Shown: positions 44,430 to 53,328 of the stretch, in pieces
Layout of the letters: every line of letters starts with the position of its first letter
Position numbering within the stretch: position 1 is the first letter of the stretch
NCBI RefSeq assembly: GCF_004309355.1
Contig: NZ_BJCC01000007.1
Coordinates: 90,985 to 154,984, forward strand
Reading direction: 5' to 3'
Source of the DNA: Enterococcus florum
Lineage (GTDB): Bacteria > Bacillota > Bacilli > Lactobacillales > Enterococcaceae
Length of the DNA: 64,000 nt
Position numbers and translations under genes: made by a program
The notes under the pieces: generated by a model
The model's database searches: none
What the model was told of the DNA's origin: nothing
Seen by the model: only the letters and a program-made list of their open reading frames with translations

Positions 44430-44478
44430 CCAACAGCCTCCATTAATTGAACATGTGTTGCTTTTTTGATCTGTAGTT

Positions 44479-44507
44479 AGTATACTAGGCTCGATTCCAA
44501 AGGACAA
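44479..44507 (-). promoter_or_regulatory. Predicted promoter of the ABC exporter with palindromic -10
   Basis: TTGTCC, 17 bases, TATACT. The -10 lies inside a perfect ten-base palindrome TAGTATACTA (44478-44487). A second inverted repeat, AACGA-N5-TCGTT, is at 44536-44550. Either could be the operator of the divergent TetR-type protein. Confidence 0.55.
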
Positions 44508-44579
44508 GAAACAAATCTTCTCGTCTCGTTATAAAAACGACAGTTTCGTTGTATCTGTTGATAGAAAGAAGGAACGTCA

Positions 44580-45128
44580 GTGGTAGGGACTGCAAACAAC
44601 CGTCGAACGATTTACACGAAGAAAGCCATTCGCGAAGCCTTTTTGCACTTATTGGAATTGAAGGAAGTCGAAAAGATTACGGTCAAGGAGATCACAGACC
44701 TGGCAGATATTAATCGCGGAACTTTTTATAAATATTACAAGGATACGTTTGATCTGCTGCAAAAAATAGAAGAAGAGATCTTGTCTGATCTGCTGGGGCA
44801 AATCCAATTGAATGATCAGCCGATGGAATACTGGCTGACGGCGTTGCTAGAAAAAATCGAAGACAGCCCTGAAGTTCGGATTCTCGTACTGGGAAACAAC
44901 ACCCGTACTCTGTTGATCCCACTTTTGGAACGAATCAAACCAAAAACCTTCAAACACTTTTTACAATTCTTTCCAGAAGCGACTACCGATGAAATGGAGC
45001 TGTATCTTGCGTATTTTGTCGAAGGTTCAGTCGGCTTGATCACTCGCTGGTTGAAGGACTACAAAACAATGAGCGCACAGAAAGTCTGCTCCTTGTTGTT
45101 AAGTGTTTATCGTACTGAAATATACTGA
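44580..45128 (+). CDS. TetR/AcrR-family regulator
   Basis: A 182-residue protein. The N-terminal HTH reads TKKAIREAFLHLLELKEVEKITVKEITDLADINRGTFYKYYKD. The C-terminal half is the helical ligand domain of the TetR_C group common in Firmicutes. The start is GTG at 44580, six bases after AAGGA. It is divergent from the ABC exporter, 150 bases away, and most likely represses it. Confidence 0.9.
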   Translation: MVGTANNRRTIYTKKAIREAFLHLLELKEVEKITVKEITDLADINRGTFYKYYKDTFDLLQKIEEEILSDLLGQIQLNDQPMEYWLTALLEKIEDSPEVRILVLGNNTRTLLIPLLERIKPKTFKHFLQFFPEATTDEMELYLAYFVEGSVGLITRWLKDYKTMSAQKVCSLLLSVYRTEIY

Positions 45129-45251
45129 AGAGCTAGGGGATCCATTCTCCTGCCTCTTTCTTAATGCATTGAAAATTGGATAGACGAACGATGGATAATC
45201 ATTCTGAGTTATTTCTAGTGTTACCTTTGATTGGAGTAATTAAGCCAAATC

Positions 45252-45280
45252 AAAAAGCCCAGAAAGCCAACAGCTTTCTG
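45252..45280 (-). terminator. Terminator of the UPF0210 gene
   Basis: CAGAAAGC and GCTTTCTG pair across five bases; GGCTTTTTG follows on the minus strand. Confidence 0.8.
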
Positions 45281-45296
45281 AACTTTATTGTATGTG

Positions 45297-46640
45297 TTAA
45301 TTTTTGAAAGAATGAATCGGCGCAGGAATGCGTCCGCCGCGAGCCACGAAGTCAAGGGAGCTGGCCTGATTAACTTTCATCACGGGGGCCCGACCAAGCA
45401 AACCGCCAAATTCAACAGTGTCGCCGATTTTTGTTCCTTCAGCCGGAATGATCCGAACCGCCGTAGTTTTGTGATTGATGACTCCGATAGCTGCCTCATC
45501 CGCGATCATAGCTGAGATCGTGGCAGCTGGTGTATCTCCTGGGATAGCGATCATGTCTAGCCCAACTGAACAAATCGCAGTCATCGCTTCTAATTTCTCA
45601 ATATTCAATGATCCATTGTTTACCGCATCGATCATTCCCGCATCCTCAGAGACCGGAATAAATGCGCCTGACAATCCGCCCACATGATTGCAGGCCATCA
45701 CGCCGCCTTTTTTGACAGCATCATTCAACAATGCTAATGCTGCAGTTGTTCCATGGGTCCCAACTGTTTCCAGACCCATTTCCTCTAACACGTGAGCCAC
45801 CGAATCACCGACCGCCGGTGTGGGTGCCAAGGACAAATCAACGATTCCAAAAGGCACATGTAACCGTTCAGAAGCAGCTCGGCCAACCAATTGACCCATT
45901 CGGGTAATTTTAAAGGCCGTTTTCTTCACGACTTCCGCGACCACATCGAAGGGTTCCCCTTGCACCTTCTCCAAAGCGCGCTTCACTACGCCCGGTCCGC
46001 TGACTCCAACATTGATCACACAGTCTGCTTCTCCTACACCATGAAAAGCGCCAGCCATAAACGGATTGTCTTCCACCGCATTGGCGAAAACGACTAACTT
46101 CGCGCATCCTAGATCGGAGGCCGCAGCCGTTTTTTTAATGATCTCTCCCATATGCTTCACGGCATCCATGTTGATCCCCGATTTAGTTGAACCGATATTC
46201 ACAGAAGAACAAACATAATCTGTTTCTGCTAATGCTTGAGGAATCGAATCGATCAACACCTGATCTCCTTTTTGATAGCCTTTTTCAACGAGTGCGGAAA
46301 ATCCGCCGATGAAATCGATGCCGACAGTTTTTGCCGCACGATCTAATGTCTTTGCATACTTCACATAATCTGTTTCATCGCTGGCTGCCGCAATGATCGC
46401 GATCGGCGTGACCGAGATCCGCTTGTTTATAATGGGAATGCCGTATTCAGATTCGATCTCCTGCCCGACTTTGACCAAGTCCTTCGCTTTTGAAGTAATT
46501 TTTTGATAAATCTTTTCACAGGCCCGATCACTATCGCTGTCGATACAATCCAGCAATGAGATGCCCATCGTGATCGTCCGAATGTCCAGATTTTCTTCTT
46601 CGATCATGCGAATCGTTTCAAGTATTTGATTGGTTTCCAT
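45297..46640 (-). CDS. UPF0210 (PFL family) protein
   Basis: A 447-residue protein of the DUF711/UPF0210 family: [32 protein letters not shown] at the start, [24 protein letters not shown], and [12 protein letters not shown]. Function unknown, with a glycyl-radical-enzyme-like fold suspected. The start at 46640 follows AGGAGGGG. It lies 47 bases after the ACT-domain gene, and the two are almost always paired. Confidence 0.9.
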   Translation of the reverse strand: METNQILETIRMIEEENLDIRTITMGISLLDCIDSDSDRACEKIYQKITSKAKDLVKVGQEIESEYGIPIINKRISVTPIAIIAAASDETDYVKYAKTLDRAAKTVGIDFIGGFSALVEKGYQKGDQVLIDSIPQALAETDYVCSSVNIGSTKSGINMDAVKHMGEIIKKTAAASDLGCAKLVVFANAVEDNPFMAGAFHGVGEADCVINVGVSGPGVVKRALEKVQGEPFDVVAEVVKKTAFKITRMGQLVGRAASERLHVPFGIVDLSLAPTPAVGDSVAHVLEEMGLETVGTHGTTAALALLNDAVKKGGVMACNHVGGLSGAFIPVSEDAGMIDAVNNGSLNIEKLEAMTAICSVGLDMIAIPGDTPAATISAMIADEAAIGVINHKTTAVRIIPAEGTKIGDTVEFGGLLGRAPVMKVNQASSLDFVARGGRIPAPIHSFKN

Positions 46641-46687
46641 GTAGCCCCTCCTGCTTTTCAATGAAAGAAGTCTTTCGCCTCTATGTT

Positions 46688-46957
46688 CTATAATTTGTGC
46701 ATTGCATCAAAGATCTCTTGATTTTGAACGCTGATCTTCACGCCTAATTCTTTCCCCAGCTGATGTAATTCTTCCCGAATACGATCAAAATGTTGATTTG
46801 CATTTCCAAGGTCTGTCAACATCATCATGGTGAAGTACTCGTCCATGATTGTCTGAGATACATCCAGAATATTTATTTCAAGCTCTGTCAGCTTTTGACT
46901 GACACCTGCAATAATCCCTACTTTGTCTTTTCCAATAACAGTCACGATGCCGCGCAT
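46688..46957 (-). CDS. ACT-domain protein UPF0237
   Basis: An 89-residue single ACT domain ([42 protein letters not shown]). It is the usual partner of UPF0210 and likely binds an amino acid or other small ligand to modulate it. First gene of the pair. Confidence 0.93.
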   Translation of the reverse strand: MRGIVTVIGKDKVGIIAGVSQKLTELEINILDVSQTIMDEYFTMMMLTDLGNANQHFDRIREELHQLGKELGVKISVQNQEIFDAMHKL

Positions 46958-47137
46958 AACGATCCCTCCAAATTGATTTTTATCATTATAGCACAGTCTC
47001 TAAATAGAAATGAGGAAATGATGAATATTTTTTCATTTATTTTCATAAATGTTCGGTTTTTTCTGTTCATTTTCTCTACTGGATTTTTTCAGAACACTCT
47101 TTTATGATAAATGAGAAAGAGAACAGGAGGAATCATT

Positions 47138-47869
47138 ATGGATTTACTTCAGCAACTAATTACACACAGCTCTGTACGAAGCTTTACCGCGGAAAAACTT
47201 TCCCCGACACTCCGGCAGAATCTGCTTAAAGCGGCACAAAGCGGCAGCAGCTCCAACTTCGTACAGGCTTATTCGATCATTGAAGTGTCTGATCCGCAAA
47301 AGCTGGAAGCAATCGAACGTCTTGCAAATGGCATTGGCTATATCAAAGAGGCCGGTGCATTTTACATCTTTGTGGCCGACCTCAACAAGCATGCACAAAT
47401 CCTGCAGTACCACCAGCATTCCTTAGAAGCACTCGAAAACGAGGAAGCCTTCACGGTTGCTGTCGTTGATGCAACAATTGCCGCACAGACGATGAGTGTC
47501 TACGCAGAATCCTTAGGGCTGGGCATTTGCTACATCGGTGGAATTCGCAATGATCTGTTTCAAATTGCAGAGCTGTTGAAGTTGCCGAAATATACGTTTC
47601 CCTTATTCGGACTTTCTGTCGGCTATCCCGATCATGAAAACGAAGTGAAACCGCGTCTTCCGATCGCTGATATCCATCATATGGACAGTTATCATCCGAT
47701 AACCATTGAACAGATCACCGAATACGACAAGGTCATGAAATCGTACTATGCAAAGCGCAGCTCCAATCCATCAGAAACAGATTGGTCAACCAACATGCTG
47801 ACCCATTTTTATGAGCCAAGACGCTCGCATACCAAGGCATTTCTTAAAGAACAGGGCTTCGTGTTTTAA
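47138..47869 (+). CDS. NfsA-type NADPH-dependent nitroreductase/FMN reductase
   Basis: A 243-residue flavoprotein. The N-terminal HSSVRSFTAE is the family's phosphate-binding Arg region; AAQSGSSSNFVQAYSIIEV and LGLGICYIGGIRND follow, and the C-terminus has LTHFYEPRRSHTKAFLKEQGF. It reduces nitro compounds, quinones or flavins. The ATG at 47138 follows AGGAGG; a short upstream extension is rejected. Confidence 0.88.
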   Translation: MDLLQQLITHSSVRSFTAEKLSPTLRQNLLKAAQSGSSSNFVQAYSIIEVSDPQKLEAIERLANGIGYIKEAGAFYIFVADLNKHAQILQYHQHSLEALENEEAFTVAVVDATIAAQTMSVYAESLGLGICYIGGIRNDLFQIAELLKLPKYTFPLFGLSVGYPDHENEVKPRLPIADIHHMDSYHPITIEQITEYDKVMKSYYAKRSSNPSETDWSTNMLTHFYEPRRSHTKAFLKEQGFVF

Positions 47870-47880
47870 ATCGTAGGACA

Positions 47881-47917
47881 CACCAAATAACCGCGGGATT
47901 CCCACGGCTATTTGGTG
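47881..47917. terminator. Hairpin between convergent genes
   Basis: CACCAAATA and TATTTGGTG, with an inner GC stem. No strong T-run on either side, so termination efficiency is doubtful. Confidence 0.5.
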
Positions 47918-47938
47918 CCGTATTTTCAAAAAAACAGC

Positions 47939-48682
47939 TTACTCTTTAGGAACAACTGCAAAAGCTCGAATCGTAAAACCCGGCGCTCCTTTGATCTTCG
48001 GTACCCCTAGAACGATCGCACTGCCCACAGCCGGAACCTGGGACAAATTGGTCATTACTTCCACTTGGAATTTGTTTTGCGACAACCAATAAAGCTCTCC
48101 CAACAACCCGCCGTTCTTCGTACAGTCGATTGCAGTGTCAGTATCTAAGGTTTCATGACCGATCGCAGTCACCTGTCTTTCTTCATTTAAAAATTTCAAT
48201 GCTTCCATCGACCACCCCGGCGTATGCGCTTGTCCACTCTCGTCCAAGTTATAATAAGCCGTGTGATCTGACCAGCGTTTCGACCAATCACTGGCAAAGG
48301 CTACGAAGCTTCCTGCTGGAATTGGACCATGCTCCTTTTCAAACGCTTCGATGTCTTTGACGGTCAGACAATAATCCGCGTTCTTAGCAACTGCCTCTTC
48401 CTTATGGATCACGACCAAAGGCAGCATAAACTGGTGGAGCTCCAGTTCATCCAAGGTTTTTTTCCCTGCCGCAAAATGGATCGGCGCATCCAGATGCGTG
48501 CCGTACTGAGTCACAATATGATATTGCTTCGCGTAAAATCCGTCTGCCTCTAAGGTACACAGCGTGTCTTCTGATAAAGGCTTAAAAGACTGGAAATAAG
48601 GGATTTCCGCAGAAACCTCATGGGTCAGATCAATCCATTTTTGTTGTTGCAAAAAAGCAATACTTTCCACTATTTTACTCAT
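47939..48682 (-). CDS. Cyclase-family metal-dependent hydrolase (kynurenine formamidase-like)
   Basis: A 247-residue protein with the family motif GTHLDAPIHF (metal His/Asp) and WIDLTHEVSAEIPYF at the start. The Mn/Zn-dependent fold hydrolyses amides, often formamides or cyclic imides. ATG at 48682 after GGGAGG. The substrate is unknown. Monocistronic. Confidence 0.85.
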   Translation of the reverse strand: MSKIVESIAFLQQQKWIDLTHEVSAEIPYFQSFKPLSEDTLCTLEADGFYAKQYHIVTQYGTHLDAPIHFAAGKKTLDELELHQFMLPLVVIHKEEAVAKNADYCLTVKDIEAFEKEHGPIPAGSFVAFASDWSKRWSDHTAYYNLDESGQAHTPGWSMEALKFLNEERQVTAIGHETLDTDTAIDCTKNGGLLGELYWLSQNKFQVEVMTNLSQVPAVGSAIVLGVPKIKGAPGFTIRAFAVVPKE

Positions 48683-48746
48683 CAAACAGCCTCCCTAAAA
48701 CGCTTTCTTTTAACGATAACAAAGATAGGACATGCCTGTCAATCAC

Positions 48747-48781
48747 AGAAAAAGAGCCGATCGCTGATCCAACCGACTCTT
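48747..48781 (-). terminator. Terminator of the MDR oxidoreductase gene
   Basis: AAGAGTCG and CGGCTCTT (one G-T pair) form a stem on the minus strand; five T follow. Confidence 0.75.
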
Positions 48782-48785
48782 CATC

Positions 48786-49742
48786 TTAATTCAATTTTTC
48801 ATTTGTGATCACGATTTTTCCTTTGGCATGGTGCGTTTGGCTCAATTCGTGTGCCTCTTTGATTCCATCTGCTGTTAAAGGAAAGGTATGTCCGACGATA
48901 CTTCTGATTTTGCCCTCAGACATAAAACCAGCCATTTCCTTCAGCTGAGTGCCGTTAGGTTCAAGCCAAATGCTTTTTGCTAACAGAATATCGTATTTTT
49001 TGGCCAAATCCAGATCAGGCTGTCCGACGATCGAAATCAAACGGCCGCGGCCTGCTTTGAGAACTTTGAAGCTCTTTTCTTGGATCTCACCGCCCAGTGT
49101 GTCAAAAACCAGATCGACATCATTTAGTACTTCTGAAAAATCAGTCGTATGGTAGTCAATGACCTCATCGGCACCTAACTCCTTCAAAAGGGCAGCATTT
49201 TCTGAGCTGGCTGTAGTGATCACCTTCGCACCAGTCAGTTTTGCCAATTGAACAGCATAAGTGCCTACTCCGCCGGCACCAGCGTGGATCAAGATCGTTT
49301 CTCCAGTCTTGAGGTGTCCATGTAAGAACAACGCTTGATAAGCGGTCAAGCCTGCCAATGGAACTGCGGCAGCTTCTTCAAAGGACGCATTCTCTGGTTT
49401 TGCTGCCAATAGATGATCATCGACGATCGTATAGTCAGCGTATGTTCCGAAGCGAGTTGTTTCCGGACGGGCAAAAATGTGGTCACCGGGTTTCCAGCCT
49501 GTTACAGCTTCGCCGATTTCCACAATCTCTCCAGCAACATCCCAGCCTAAAATAATTGGAAATGACCAAGGCATCATTTGCTGCAGGTAGCCTTCTCGCA
49601 ATTTCCAGTCGATGGGATTGATCGAGGTCGCATGCACCTTTACGATGACTTGATGCTCTCCCAATTCGGGCAGTGTGATTGTTTGTTCTTTTAATTGGTC
49701 TTCATGACCGTATTCTTCAATGACAATTGCTCGTGTATCCAT
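48786..49742 (-). CDS. NADP-dependent MDR oxidoreductase, quinone reductase-like
   Basis: A 318-residue medium-chain reductase without structural zinc. Seen: ATSINPIDWKLREGY, WDVAGEIVEIGEAV, and the cofactor loop HAGAGGVGTYAVQLAK. It probably reduces quinones or reactive carbonyls. GGGAGG lies eight bases before the ATG. A perfect palindrome at 49755-49774 overlaps its -10 region. Confidence 0.9.
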   Translation of the reverse strand: MDTRAIVIEEYGHEDQLKEQTITLPELGEHQVIVKVHATSINPIDWKLREGYLQQMMPWSFPIILGWDVAGEIVEIGEAVTGWKPGDHIFARPETTRFGTYADYTIVDDHLLAAKPENASFEEAAAVPLAGLTAYQALFLHGHLKTGETILIHAGAGGVGTYAVQLAKLTGAKVITTASSENAALLKELGADEVIDYHTTDFSEVLNDVDLVFDTLGGEIQEKSFKVLKAGRGRLISIVGQPDLDLAKKYDILLAKSIWLEPNGTQLKEMAGFMSEGKIRSIVGHTFPLTADGIKEAHELSQTHHAKGKIVITNEKLN

Positions 49743-49754
49743 TATTGATTCCTC

Positions 49755-49774
49755 CCTATACTAACTAGTATAGG
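49755..49774. promoter_or_regulatory. Perfect 9-2-9 palindrome, probable operator
   Basis: CCTATACTA-AC-TAGTATAGG. It contains the likely -10 (TATACT on the minus strand) and touches the ribosome-binding site of the quinone reductase-like gene. HxlR/MarR-type redox repressors often bind such ACTA-centred sites in front of quinone reductase genes; no such regulator lies next to it. Confidence 0.6.
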
Positions 49775-49806
49775 TGACTTTTATCAAACTCGAAAACAAT
49801 CTGCCT

Positions 49807-50178
49807 TTACTCCTTAAAGAGCTTGGAGGACTGTAAGTACGGTACGCGGTATTTTTGGTTTAGCTTTTTTAAATAGGACAATACCTCATCTTGCTCATCC
49901 GACAACCCTGCCAGCTTTTCAAAAAAAACTTCTCGCTCTTGATCACTAGCCTGCTTTTTAAAGTATCCCCACACATGCTCATAGGCGTTTCTCTTGGCCT
50001 TGCTGTTTTCCGGCATTTTCTGAACTCTTTTTAACGCTTCGTTGAAAAGCTTGGTCTTTTCTGATGACCATTGGTTTCCCGAAAAAAGGCCGCGCAGATA
50101 AAGGTATTCTTTTTGAGAACGAGCCATCACGAAATACTTCCAAGCAGCCCATTCCTTTTGCTTCTCCTTAAACTCCAT
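49807..50178 (-). CDS. DUF1722 (YbgA-like) protein
   Basis: A 123-residue soluble helical protein. The start (EWAAWKYFVMARSQKEYLYLRGLF) and the spacing of aromatic residues match DUF1722, a domain found alone or with YbgA/DUF523 and photolyase genes. Function unknown. Its ATG follows the esterase stop codon directly (TAGATG), with GGAG inside the esterase end, so the two are translationally coupled. Confidence 0.75.
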   Translation of the reverse strand: MEFKEKQKEWAAWKYFVMARSQKEYLYLRGLFSGNQWSSEKTKLFNEALKRVQKMPENSKAKRNAYEHVWGYFKKQASDQEREVFFEKLAGLSDEQDEVLSYLKKLNQKYRVPYLQSSKLFKE

Positions 50179-51147
50179 CTACTTCTCCACTTGTTCCATA
50201 AAAAAATGGTCGACTGCATAAGCATAGTTTTTTTTCATGAATGCTTGTGCCTGTTTCGCTAATTCAGTATCTGGTTTCACCTGTGAGAACCCGTGATAAG
50301 CACCCGGAAAGATTTTAAATGCCACGGGAATTCCTGCCTGTTTCAACCTACGGACATACGCAACGGTTTCGTCAAAAAATGGTTCGATGCTGCCGACGTA
50401 CGTGCAAGCTGGCGGCAGTCCTTTGACATCCTTATTTCTGGCAGGAGCTGCATAGATAGATACATTCTTACTCCCATACTGATTATCCAAATACAATTTC
50501 CAGGCGATCCTGTTAGCCCGACTGTTCCAAACAGGTGCCCGATTGCTTCGAGCCGAATCGGTGATCATTCGATCATCCAACATCGGATACAGCGGCATTT
50601 GAAAAGCCAGATTAATTTCCTTTCTATCCCGTGCCAACAAGGCCAGAGCAACGGTCAGGCCGCCACCAGCACTGTTGCCAGCTACCATCAATTGATCCAA
50701 GCGACAGCCAAAATCTGTTCCATGCTTTTTCAACCACTTCAGAGCAAGATAACCATCAATCAGTGCCGCTGGATAAGGGGCATCGATACTGCGGCGATAA
50801 TCAGGAGCTACGATCACAGAAGGCCTAGTCTCCATCAATGCCTCATAGGAACGTTCATCCATTTCAGGGATCCCCATCGAATAGCCGCCGCCATGAAACC
50901 ACACTAAGCCCGGCATCTCTCTCGTTGTCTTTTTTGGCAGATAGACACACAACCGAAGGAGACTGCCATCCGAGCGCTTGATGAAATGCTCTTCCATTCG
51001 CAGAAAAGGACTCTGGACTTGATGGCCAATCGACTTATATAGAACATGGTTTGCGACAGCAGAGGTCTTGCGAGAATAGATTTTTGGCAAGACCGCCAAT
51101 AGCCCAACCTCCTGCAGGTCTGGGTGGATATCTTGATTTTTCTTCAT
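50179..51147 (-). CDS. Alpha/beta hydrolase, hormone-sensitive-lipase type esterase
   Basis: A 322-residue esterase with oxyanion motif HGGGYSMG, nucleophile elbow GNSAGGG, and a C-terminal catalytic His in PGAYHGFSQ. An Asp in CTYVGSIEPFFDE or near it would complete the triad. No signal peptide. The ATG is preceded by AAGGAGG. Co-translated with the DUF1722 gene. Confidence 0.9.
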   Translation of the reverse strand: MKKNQDIHPDLQEVGLLAVLPKIYSRKTSAVANHVLYKSIGHQVQSPFLRMEEHFIKRSDGSLLRLCVYLPKKTTREMPGLVWFHGGGYSMGIPEMDERSYEALMETRPSVIVAPDYRRSIDAPYPAALIDGYLALKWLKKHGTDFGCRLDQLMVAGNSAGGGLTVALALLARDRKEINLAFQMPLYPMLDDRMITDSARSNRAPVWNSRANRIAWKLYLDNQYGSKNVSIYAAPARNKDVKGLPPACTYVGSIEPFFDETVAYVRRLKQAGIPVAFKIFPGAYHGFSQVKPDTELAKQAQAFMKKNYAYAVDHFFMEQVEK

Positions 51148-51456
51148 GGAAACCTCCTTGTATCACATTGAAAGGACATCATCAACTTTTTATTAGAGTA
51201 TCATATCCATTCAAATCAAGAAAGAATATTTAAAAAAATGGATGGTTTAAAACGAGAACGACATTTCTTTCGATAGCAGCTCTTTTAGGATACTTCCCCC
51301 TCCCAAAGAAAAAGCACTCGCCCGATCGCGCAGCAATTACTGTTTGAAAAAATAAAAAAGCTACTCTCCAAAGAGGAAAGAGCAGCTCTAAAATCATTGA
51401 TTACTTCATGGTCCTATTGACGGATAGTCCGCCAATAGGACGGCGTGCTGATTGTT
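51148..51456. other. Intergenic region of about 310 bases
   Basis: Holds the terminator at 51346-51388, and a hairpin GTCCTATTG/CAATAGGAC at 51412-51443 just after the aldolase stop codon. The rest is AT-rich and should carry the esterase promoter, which I cannot place with confidence. Confidence 0.5.
51346..51388 (-). terminator. Terminator of the aldolase gene
   Basis: AGCTGCTCT and AGAGTAGCT (one G-T pair) pair across 11 bases on the minus strand, followed by TTTTTATTTTTT. Confidence 0.8.
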
Positions 51457-52137
51457 TTAAAGTGAGGTAATGGTACTGCTCTTTCCGAAGGTTGCTTCCC
51501 AATCCGCTGTAAAATCATCCACTGCTTGAGCGATCGATGGCATTGCTAAGGCTTGCTGAATGATATCCACCCCCATCGTCGCCGCTTGACTGCCATTTTC
51601 CAAAGCAACATTGACTTGACCAGCGTTTTTAAAACTAGCCGCTACGATCTTTGTTGGACTGTCAGTACGTTTGATCTCCTGAGCGATTTCAAAAATCGCT
51701 TCTCTTGGATCGATGTTCAAGTTTTCCATTCGATTGAAGTAAGGTGCCACGTAATCTGCTCCGGCAGCAATGGCCAAGTAGGCTTGAAACTTCGTGTAGA
51801 TAGCAGTAGCTGTCACATTCACGCCTCGGCGTTTCAACTCCTTGATTACTTTCAAGCCGACTTCACTGACAGGAACTTTGATAAAAACCTTTTGATCAAT
51901 TTTTTCCAAGATTGTTTCTGCATCCTTAATCATGCCTTCATAATCCTTCGCTACGACCTGTACATGCAGTGAACGATTTTCGCCAATGATGCCGCGAATC
52001 TCTTTCATGTGCTGGAAAAAATCAATTTTTCCTTCTTTTTTTACGATCGATGGATTTGATGTTACCCCAGCGATCGGCAACGCATCCACATAACGTTTGA
52101 TGTCTGTAATATTGGCGGTGTCCAGCATAAATTCCAT
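51457..52137 (-). CDS. fsa: Fructose-6-phosphate aldolase/transaldolase-like protein
   Basis: A 226-residue class I aldolase of the FSA/TalC group: MEFMLDTANITDI at the start, GVTSNPSIVKKEGK, the Schiff-base Lys at about residue 87 in FIKVPVSE, and VTATAIYT. Length (about 220) separates it from full transaldolases of over 300. An extended -10 (TGC TATAGT, 52166-52174) precedes it. A SorC-type regulator lies immediately upstream on the same strand and may control it. Confidence 0.9.
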   Translation of the reverse strand: MEFMLDTANITDIKRYVDALPIAGVTSNPSIVKKEGKIDFFQHMKEIRGIIGENRSLHVQVVAKDYEGMIKDAETILEKIDQKVFIKVPVSEVGLKVIKELKRRGVNVTATAIYTKFQAYLAIAAGADYVAPYFNRMENLNIDPREAIFEIAQEIKRTDSPTKIVAASFKNAGQVNVALENGSQAATMGVDIIQQALAMPSIAQAVDDFTADWEATFGKSSTITSL

Positions 52138-52297
52138 TTAATTAAACTCCTTTATTGTTTTGTTGACTATAGCATATCATCTAACCTGTACTTCTTCAGC
52201 ATTCGCCGCGGTAAAAATCCACAAAGCTTGCTAAATCAACATTTTCCAGTAAAACAAGCTGAAGAATAGCACAAATGTGCAATTGAAAGGAATGGTG

Positions 52298-53257
52298 CTA
52301 CTTCTGTTCTTTGTCAATTTCTAAAATCTTAACTGCTGTTTCCTGATCAGTAATCAAGGTATTCAAATAATTCTTTTTCAATAAAGGCAGGATAGATCGC
52401 GCCTTGATCTCTCCTCGAGCGATGCCTACCGCTTGGGGCACTTGAGCCAGCTCTTCTAACGATAATCCAATCGTGCGTTTTTCCAACTCTCCCTTCAGCA
52501 GCTTGCCAAATCGGTCATAAAATCGACAACAGCAATCTCCTGCCGCTTCTCGCAATTTCAGCTCTTCAAGATCTTGTTCATTCAACAGATCGCGCCACTG
52601 GCTTTTCTTGTAACTTAATGGACCACCCACACCTACGATCGCAAGATCTAACTTCTGCCAATACTCCTTTAGATCATGAAAGTATTTCGACCGAACGATT
52701 CCTTTGGCCAATTGTGGCGTTTCCTGGATAACGGTGGCATTGACAAACAAGCTGTGTCCATTGGTCTTTTTTCCCAATTCGTAAACCAATGTGTTCACGT
52801 GATACCGTGAGTTGATGTGACTTGGTCCGCCAACGATAGGTACGATCGTCACATGATTCAATAGTTTCGACTCCAATTGATTGACGGTCATTCCTGCACT
52901 CTCTCCCCATGAAACCCCAATTACCATGTCATCGGTCAATTGTCTTCTAAGCCAGCTAGCTGCGGATCGAGCAAGAGTCTCTTCCTTCTCTTCTTCCGTT
53001 GCTTGACTTCTGCTGGAGACGATCTCTACATGTTTCAATCCATAACGGGTCTCCAGTTGTTTTTCCAACGAAAACAGCGCCGGATCAAAATGATGGATCG
53101 TTACTTCCACGATGCCAGCTTCTTTGGCTTGAGAGAGCATTCGGCTGACCGTTGTCCGATAAATATTCAATTCCTTCGCGATCTGCGCTTGAGTCATTTG
53201 CTGCTCATAATACATATAAGCGATCTTGGCCAATAACTTTTTCTTTTCTTCCTTCAT
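52298..53257 (-). CDS. SorC/DeoR-type sugar-binding transcriptional regulator
   Basis: A 319-residue protein: HTH at residues about 18-45 (MTQAQIAKELNIYRTTVSRMLSQAKEAGIV) and a C-terminal sugar-phosphate-binding domain with VGVGGPLSYKKSQW and AVGIARGEIKARSI. The ATG follows AAAGGAG. The neighbouring aldolase gene, 160 bases away on the same strand, is its most likely target. Confidence 0.9.
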   Translation of the reverse strand: MKEEKKKLLAKIAYMYYEQQMTQAQIAKELNIYRTTVSRMLSQAKEAGIVEVTIHHFDPALFSLEKQLETRYGLKHVEIVSSRSQATEEEKEETLARSAASWLRRQLTDDMVIGVSWGESAGMTVNQLESKLLNHVTIVPIVGGPSHINSRYHVNTLVYELGKKTNGHSLFVNATVIQETPQLAKGIVRSKYFHDLKEYWQKLDLAIVGVGGPLSYKKSQWRDLLNEQDLEELKLREAAGDCCCRFYDRFGKLLKGELEKRTIGLSLEELAQVPQAVGIARGEIKARSILPLLKKNYLNTLITDQETAVKILEIDKEQK

Positions 53258-53328
53258 CTCTTTGCTCCTTTTTTCAATATAACAAAAAAGTGATCCATCA
53301 ACAGTTTATCTTGATGGATCACCGTAAA

